Source: Planctomycetaceae bacterium (GTDB lineage: Bacteria > Planctomycetota > Planctomycetia > Pirellulales > Thermoguttaceae). From it: 15,704 nt of DNA. The stretch lies in the NCBI GenBank assembly GCA_031259095.1, contig JAIRLW010000009.1, forward strand, positions 1 to 15,704, in the 5' to 3' direction. A model generated the notes under the pieces. The model did no database searches, was not told the DNA's origin, and saw only the letters and a list, made by a program, of their open reading frames with translations. Position numbers and translations under genes: made by a program. Positions 13,101 through 15,704 of the stretch are shown one piece after another. The first letter of the stretch is position 1. The number at the start of each line of letters is the position of its first letter.

Positions 13101-15093
13101 CGTGCAAGGAGAGCAGATTGTAACCCAACAGATAATTGGCGAATGTTGCGTCGGCAATCTGTTCCGACGAAGTTCCCCAACCGCTGCCGTAAAATCCTTC
13201 CAACCAAACGCGCGGACGATTATTCAAATGCGCAATCGACGCGGCAACTTTCGCTTTGATGATCTCTTTTGAAAGTCCGGGTTGATCGCTTCCGGGACCT
13301 TGATTCCAACGTTGTGTGCGGAAGTAATCGCCGAATTCTGTAAGATTGCGTCCTCTTCCGCCGTGATCGCAACCGTAAGTCATTCCGCGATCCTGATGCC
13401 AGTCGTAAACCGGCTTAAAATAGTTTTCTTCCGACAGTTGCACCAGGACGTCATAGTAATCGAGCCGAACTTTTACGGTTCGTTGTCCGGCGTCGGCAAA
13501 CAACGCCGCCAGTTCGGGGCGCACGTCGTAACCTTTTCGTTTACGAAATTCGTCGGCGAAATAATCGTTCCACAAACGTCCGCCAACGCGGAAATTCAAC
13601 TCGTCGGAGAAAAAGAAATTCAACCCTTTCCCGCCTTCGTTTTGGTTGTTATTTTCGAACGGTTGAAAGAATTTTTCGACGACGGCTTTTCCCGATTTCG
13701 GATGCATCGGGTCGATAGACGGATCGATTTTTCGTGTTGTGATGATATATTTTTTGCCGTTAATGATTTCGGCAGAGACGATATTGTTTTCGTTATTGGG
13801 GTTTGGAGTTGGCGAGTTTGGGTCAACAGTGTTGCAATCGAGAACTTGCCCGACAATTTCAGGATAATCGTGAATTGCCTCGTCCCATTTCCAACCTTGC
13901 CCAACTCCGAGCGTGTAATCGCTCAGACTGATGGCAATACCATATTTTTTTGTTTCTTGCATAAACCATTGGACGAGTTCCCGCCATTGATCGCTGAACA
14001 GCGGCGGTTCGCTTGGATAAGTGTAACCGTAAGACAAACCGCCTTTATCGCTGTGAGCGTAATTGATTTGCAAACCGGTTGTTCCGCGTCCCATTTGCGC
14101 AAGTTTTTCGAGTTGCCATGACAACCGTTCTTTGGTCAACGGATCGCCAAGCCACCAATAAAACGCCACATTTCCGTAACCAACCGGCGGCGTTTTAAAA
14201 TCACTGACCAACATTTCGCGCGTCAAATTGTCTTTCTTCCAACCGGCAGGAACTGTTTCGTCAACGGCGGAACGTTTTAGCGGCGTTGTATTTTTGAGAA
14301 TAAATTCAACAATCGGCGTTGGGTCTTTGAGACTATGAGGATGATGACCGATCCCGTGTTTTAAGATCACTTCAATTGGAGCATTCATTTTTTTATAACG
14401 TTCAACAAGAATCGCGGTATTTTCCTCATACGGTACCACATCATCGCTGTCTCCGCAAACACTCAGAATCGGAATTTTTTGTTCCGCTAACAATTTTAAT
14501 GAGTCAATCGGATTGCCGCTGAATTTCAAGGCTTCCTCATCGGTGAGTTTGTAGAGTTTCAAAATCTGTTGCCAATCGCCGACACTTCCTTTTCCTTTTC
14601 CCTTACCGCCGGGCCAACTTTTGAAATCACAAACCGGAGCGTCAATGTAGAGGCATGAAACTTTTGTCGGATTGGCGATTGCCCAGCGAAGAGAGCACAA
14701 ACCGCCTCGACTCATTCCAAGTAAAACCGGTTTTTTTGAAAATCCGTATTTTTCTGTAAGAAAATTGTAAAATTCGTCGCGTTCTTTGAGATGTTGAGGC
14801 GAACCCAGCAAGTCGCTGCAACTCATAAACGCCGCATGATAACCTTTGTTCAAGAGCGCGATTTCTGTTTGCGGTTCGCTTCCCCAAAAAACCGCACGCC
14901 AAACCCAAGGCGTTCCTTCGGCGACATTTTTAGGAACAACAACACGGCAAGGTCTTTTTCCAACCTCAAATTCATAAGATTCAAAACCATTCCAATTCCC
15001 TTTTTTACCGGTCAATTCCTCCGCCGAAACAAACAGAGAACAACCGTAAAATAACAGGACGATATTCAAAACAAGACACAATATTTTTTTCAT
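10171..15093 (-). CDS. Secreted alpha/beta-hydrolase (esterase) / GH106-like glycosidase fusion
   Basis: A 1640-residue exported enzyme. A signal peptide ends near FVSA-EEL (about residue 24). Residues of about 30-270 form an alpha/beta-hydrolase domain with nucleophile GMSRGG (Ser128), an acid in CGDSDDVVP (Asp215-218) and His in GIGHHPHS (about 250), i.e. a complete triad. Residues of about 290-830 resemble GH106 (alpha-L-rhamnosidase): NVAFYWWLGDPLTKERLSWQ, a FFSDE motif (Glu498) and NRPRVWLEGFYG (Glu632); the two Glu are candidate catalytic residues. Further beta-sandwich, galactose-binding-like modules follow (about 1170-1290, FKIWLNGKYLGGG), ending in a GH2-type sugar-binding fold (about 1540-1640, AQVFVNGREVGTR). 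The fusion suggests removal of acyl groups coupled to rhamnose release, probably from plant or algal polysaccharides. Substrate is inferred. No Shine-Dalgarno is evident; the ATG is chosen for the signal peptide. Confidence 0.8.
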   Translation of the reverse strand: MKKILCLVLNIVLLFYGCSLFVSAEELTGKKGNWNGFESYEFEVGKRPCRVVVPKNVAEGTPWVWRAVFWGSEPQTEIALLNKGYHAAFMSCSDLLGSPQHLKERDEFYNFLTEKYGFSKKPVLLGMSRGGLCSLRWAIANPTKVSCLYIDAPVCDFKSWPGGKGKGKGSVGDWQQILKLYKLTDEEALKFSGNPIDSLKLLAEQKIPILSVCGDSDDVVPYEENTAILVERYKKMNAPIEVILKHGIGHHPHSLKDPTPIVEFILKNTTPLKRSAVDETVPAGWKKDNLTREMLVSDFKTPPVGYGNVAFYWWLGDPLTKERLSWQLEKLAQMGRGTTGLQINYAHSDKGGLSYGYTYPSEPPLFSDQWRELVQWFMQETKKYGIAISLSDYTLGVGQGWKWDEAIHDYPEIVGQVLDCNTVDPNSPTPNPNNENNIVSAEIINGKKYIITTRKIDPSIDPMHPKSGKAVVEKFFQPFENNNQNEGGKGLNFFFSDELNFRVGGRLWNDYFADEFRKRKGYDVRPELAALFADAGQRTVKVRLDYYDVLVQLSEENYFKPVYDWHQDRGMTYGCDHGGRGRNLTEFGDYFRTQRWNQGPGSDQPGLSKEIIKAKVAASIAHLNNRPRVWLEGFYGSGWGTSSEQIADATFANYLLGYNLLSLHGLYYSTHGGWWEWAPPCNHWRMPYWKHFKTFMDAEQRLAYLMTQGNHVCDVAVWYPVAPAQAGIDGNKSRDLAFAMVETLYKNKIDTDFIDFESVNKAEIKNGRLNIAGESYRVLVLPNPKAIRHSMLEKAAAFAQAGGIVVTLGETPQFSDRQGANDPEVQKLAEQLPEKFRFQNPADALNAIREAFVQDVVVKDAKSMLYFVHRKIADNDVYAFYRLPESAECVVRSSGKPELWDVWTGQRKPLEVLEQNETVTRFRLTNTANELVIVAFSPDGKTAIKTENITENNTENKNAAPQKTIVLDGNWSSRIIPTLDNTFGDFRLPAKKDELIGAEARQFQYAYDLTRNRVLGDFSNLTWRSQTYGFGPKFRQLGALPEKMNEQTQQQLELELLKINEYPEKPIEIGGKSYAWKDYDFSWQYGVEGDAGHQGYHGLKENMYDEFIRLGRYATAGHLQTVRQSEPEGTRYYLWTTVLVSETLKTTKGIILVGGMKPAAAWLNGKPINLSDKSVTLNTGANPLLLRYDNVGTGYFVVVPSDSSFAKEAVQGDNFTRTTMHNSSVWIWNAEGDGNAYFRRSFNLPETISFELASIAITADDNFKIWLNGKYLGGGKTWNQIQNFDVSKILQKGKNVIAVETFNGGGQRGLIAELRTRDAKDSGAVLLATNKDWICTETPKDNWTQPDFDDSSWKRAVELSPFAGSLWATHPTMGPPTINATELDGVQHETTGTLAMRWFDVKSNRLHLGILPFDVFAGKTITCFYRFQTAPGTKEITVPSGVTSMVLETINGNDNGRELGTLNNIVSLQNIVSLQNEGKSVSIIRDQFKKSGANVTLSAWGNGGKYGGDIFSEPVKFKCEEGEIPLGDWTKISGLRTFSGGIRYGKQFSVTSKELQNSEHITLDLGRVVSSAQVFVNGREVGTRVAAPWTFEIKEFLQTGENKIEVEIYNTLGNHYLTIPTRYLGKTESGLIGPVKIYFF
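10667..10702 (-). repeat. Perfect 18-bp in-frame tandem duplication
   Basis: Positions 10667-10684 and 10685-10702 are identical. The duplication adds six residues to the GH106-like fusion (NIVSLQ twice), in a loop-like region before the C-terminal sugar-binding fold. The frame is preserved. It looks like a recent replication-slippage event. Confidence 0.85.
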
Positions 15094-15132
15094 TTTAGGT
15101 ATTTTGAGTTAAGGTTTTGGTAACGATTCAGT

Positions 15133-15280
15133 GGAATCGCTAAAAAATAATTGTTAAAAAAATTTGTTTTTAATCACCGAATTATTTGTCCCAATTTGTC
15201 CCTAAAGTTCTTCTCTGTCCCTAAAATTTAGGGCTAAGGGACGATTAGGAACAAAAGGGACGTTAAGGACGAATGATTTT
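15133..15280. mobile_element. 9-bp-periodic palindromic element, copy 5 (left end only)
   Basis: Left-arm units start at 15188, 15198, 15207 and 15217 (9-10 bp). The right arm is five consecutive 9-bp units beginning TTTAGGGCT, AAGGGACGA, TTAGGAACA. The left end GGAATCGCTAAAAAAT is at 15133-15148. The flank TTTTTAATCACCGAATTAT matches copy 2 in complement. It lies between holA and the start of the esterase/GH106-like gene. Confidence 0.7.
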
Positions 15281-15367
15281 TGAATCATAAATCGACGTTG
15301 TGTTTAGGAAGCGGTTAGGTATTTTGAGAAGTTCTCAATTAGTATTGCCTGTTGTTTTTCTCTCCGA

Positions 15368-15704
15368 TTATGGCAGCCGAAGTCTTGGGTCGGCGAGGTT
15401 GATGATGAGTGTTTCGAGAATGATTCTTGGATCGTTTCGGCTTGCGCCTTTCAGATCAAGATCGGCATGAAGCAGCCAGTCCAAGAGTTTAGCTCCGCGA
15501 AAACGTCCCAACATTTTGAGTTGTTTTTCCGACTTTTTTTCAATATAGTAACGATTAACACCGGCTTGTTCCAATGCGGCGGCGGGCGTGATTTTTTTTC
15601 CATGTTTTTCGCCGTCGAGAATTAATTGTGTTGCTGCCGCGAATTTACGAAGTGTTGGAGCAATCTGGGCAAGAATACCAACCGCGTTTTCTCCGGCAAG
15701 AAGT
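15368..15704 (-). CDS. holA: DNA polymerase III subunit delta, C-terminal part (partial)
   Basis: The last 111 residues are present; the gene begins beyond the right edge. The sequence reads LLAGENAVGILAQIAPTLRK, then AALEQAGVNRYYIEKKSEKQ, then GRFRGAKLLDWLLHADLDLKG and DPRIILETLIINLADPRLRL. This is the helical third domain of HolA, with the typical pattern of a helix pair, an L-ADxxLKG motif and a final helix. HolA is the clamp-loader subunit that opens the beta sliding clamp. An internal TTG could be mistaken for the start, but the frame stays open to the window edge. The stop is TAA at 15370-15368. Confidence 0.85.
   Translation of the reverse strand, partial: LLAGENAVGILAQIAPTLRKFAAATQLILDGEKHGKKITPAAALEQAGVNRYYIEKKSEKQLKMLGRFRGAKLLDWLLHADLDLKGASRNDPRIILETLIINLADPRLRLP

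Noticed and set aside
12577..13272. 231-codon open frame on the plus strand
   Set aside because: It is an antisense shadow of the same glycosidase, with Arg- and Phe-rich composition and no motif.
13282..14121. 279-codon open frame on the plus strand
   Set aside because: It lies antisense within the GH106-like region, where the minus strand shows clear conserved motifs. It has no ribosome-binding site and no recognisable domain.
15368..15574. Independent 68-aa gene starting at TTG 15574
   Set aside because: The frame continues open to the window edge and the upstream residues fit HolA, so this is only the end of a longer gene.

Overview
The window reads as chromosomal DNA of an AT-rich planctomycete (Pirellulales-like; the gut or host-associated lifestyle is my guess). 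This is an inference from the gene set. It includes a DoxX-like membrane protein with a long soluble insert, a membrane-anchored coiled-coil protein with a BRCT-like region, a PilM/PilN-like fusion, pdxJ, secreted GH29 and GH106-like glycosidases, and the end of a DNA polymerase III delta subunit (holA). Many starts lack a Shine-Dalgarno sequence. No rRNA, tRNA, CRISPR array, phage gene or transposase was recognised.

Layout. 1-222 (-): N-terminus of a heptad-rich coiled-coil protein running off the left edge. 568-1593 (-): DoxX-like protein. 1594-2423: an 830-bp spacer with two MITE-like inverted-repeat pairs, a long perfect hairpin and a promoter with an operator-like palindrome. 2424-4061 (+): TM/coiled-coil/BRCT-like protein. 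4291-5082 (+): DUF1638 protein. 5265-5519 (+) and possibly 5606-5818 (+): small proteins of unknown function. 7909-5900 (-): a two-gene unit made of a small membrane protein followed by the PilM/PilN-like fusion. 8184-8918 (+): pdxJ, converging on and overlapping a GH29 alpha-L-fucosidase (8857-9948, -). 10171-15093 (-): a 1640-residue secreted esterase/GH106-like fusion. 15368 to the right edge (-): C-terminus of holA.

The most unusual structure is a family of five interspersed palindromes in the spacers at about 4067-4240, 5056-5207, 8025-8146, 10007-10140 and 15133-15280. Each left arm is a run of 4-5 units of about 9 bp around TGTCCC, and each right arm is the complementary run around GGGACA. 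Two copies are bounded on both sides by an inverted terminal motif close to GGAATCTCTAAAAA, and two more keep it on the left. I read this as a non-autonomous mobile or REP-like element. One copy supplies the last codons and stop of the DUF1638 gene, and another sits in the pdxJ leader. A hairpin at 2000-2066 has the same architecture built on an unrelated hexamer (TTCGTG).

Functional links. The GH29 enzyme and the esterase/GH106-like fusion are adjacent, on the same strand and both carry signal peptides, so they probably act on the same fucose- and rhamnose-containing, possibly acylated, polysaccharides outside the cytoplasm. The PilM/PilN fusion and its small partner probably belong to a type IV pilus or type II secretion inner-membrane platform. 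The remaining genes are housekeeping (pdxJ, holA) or uncharacterised.
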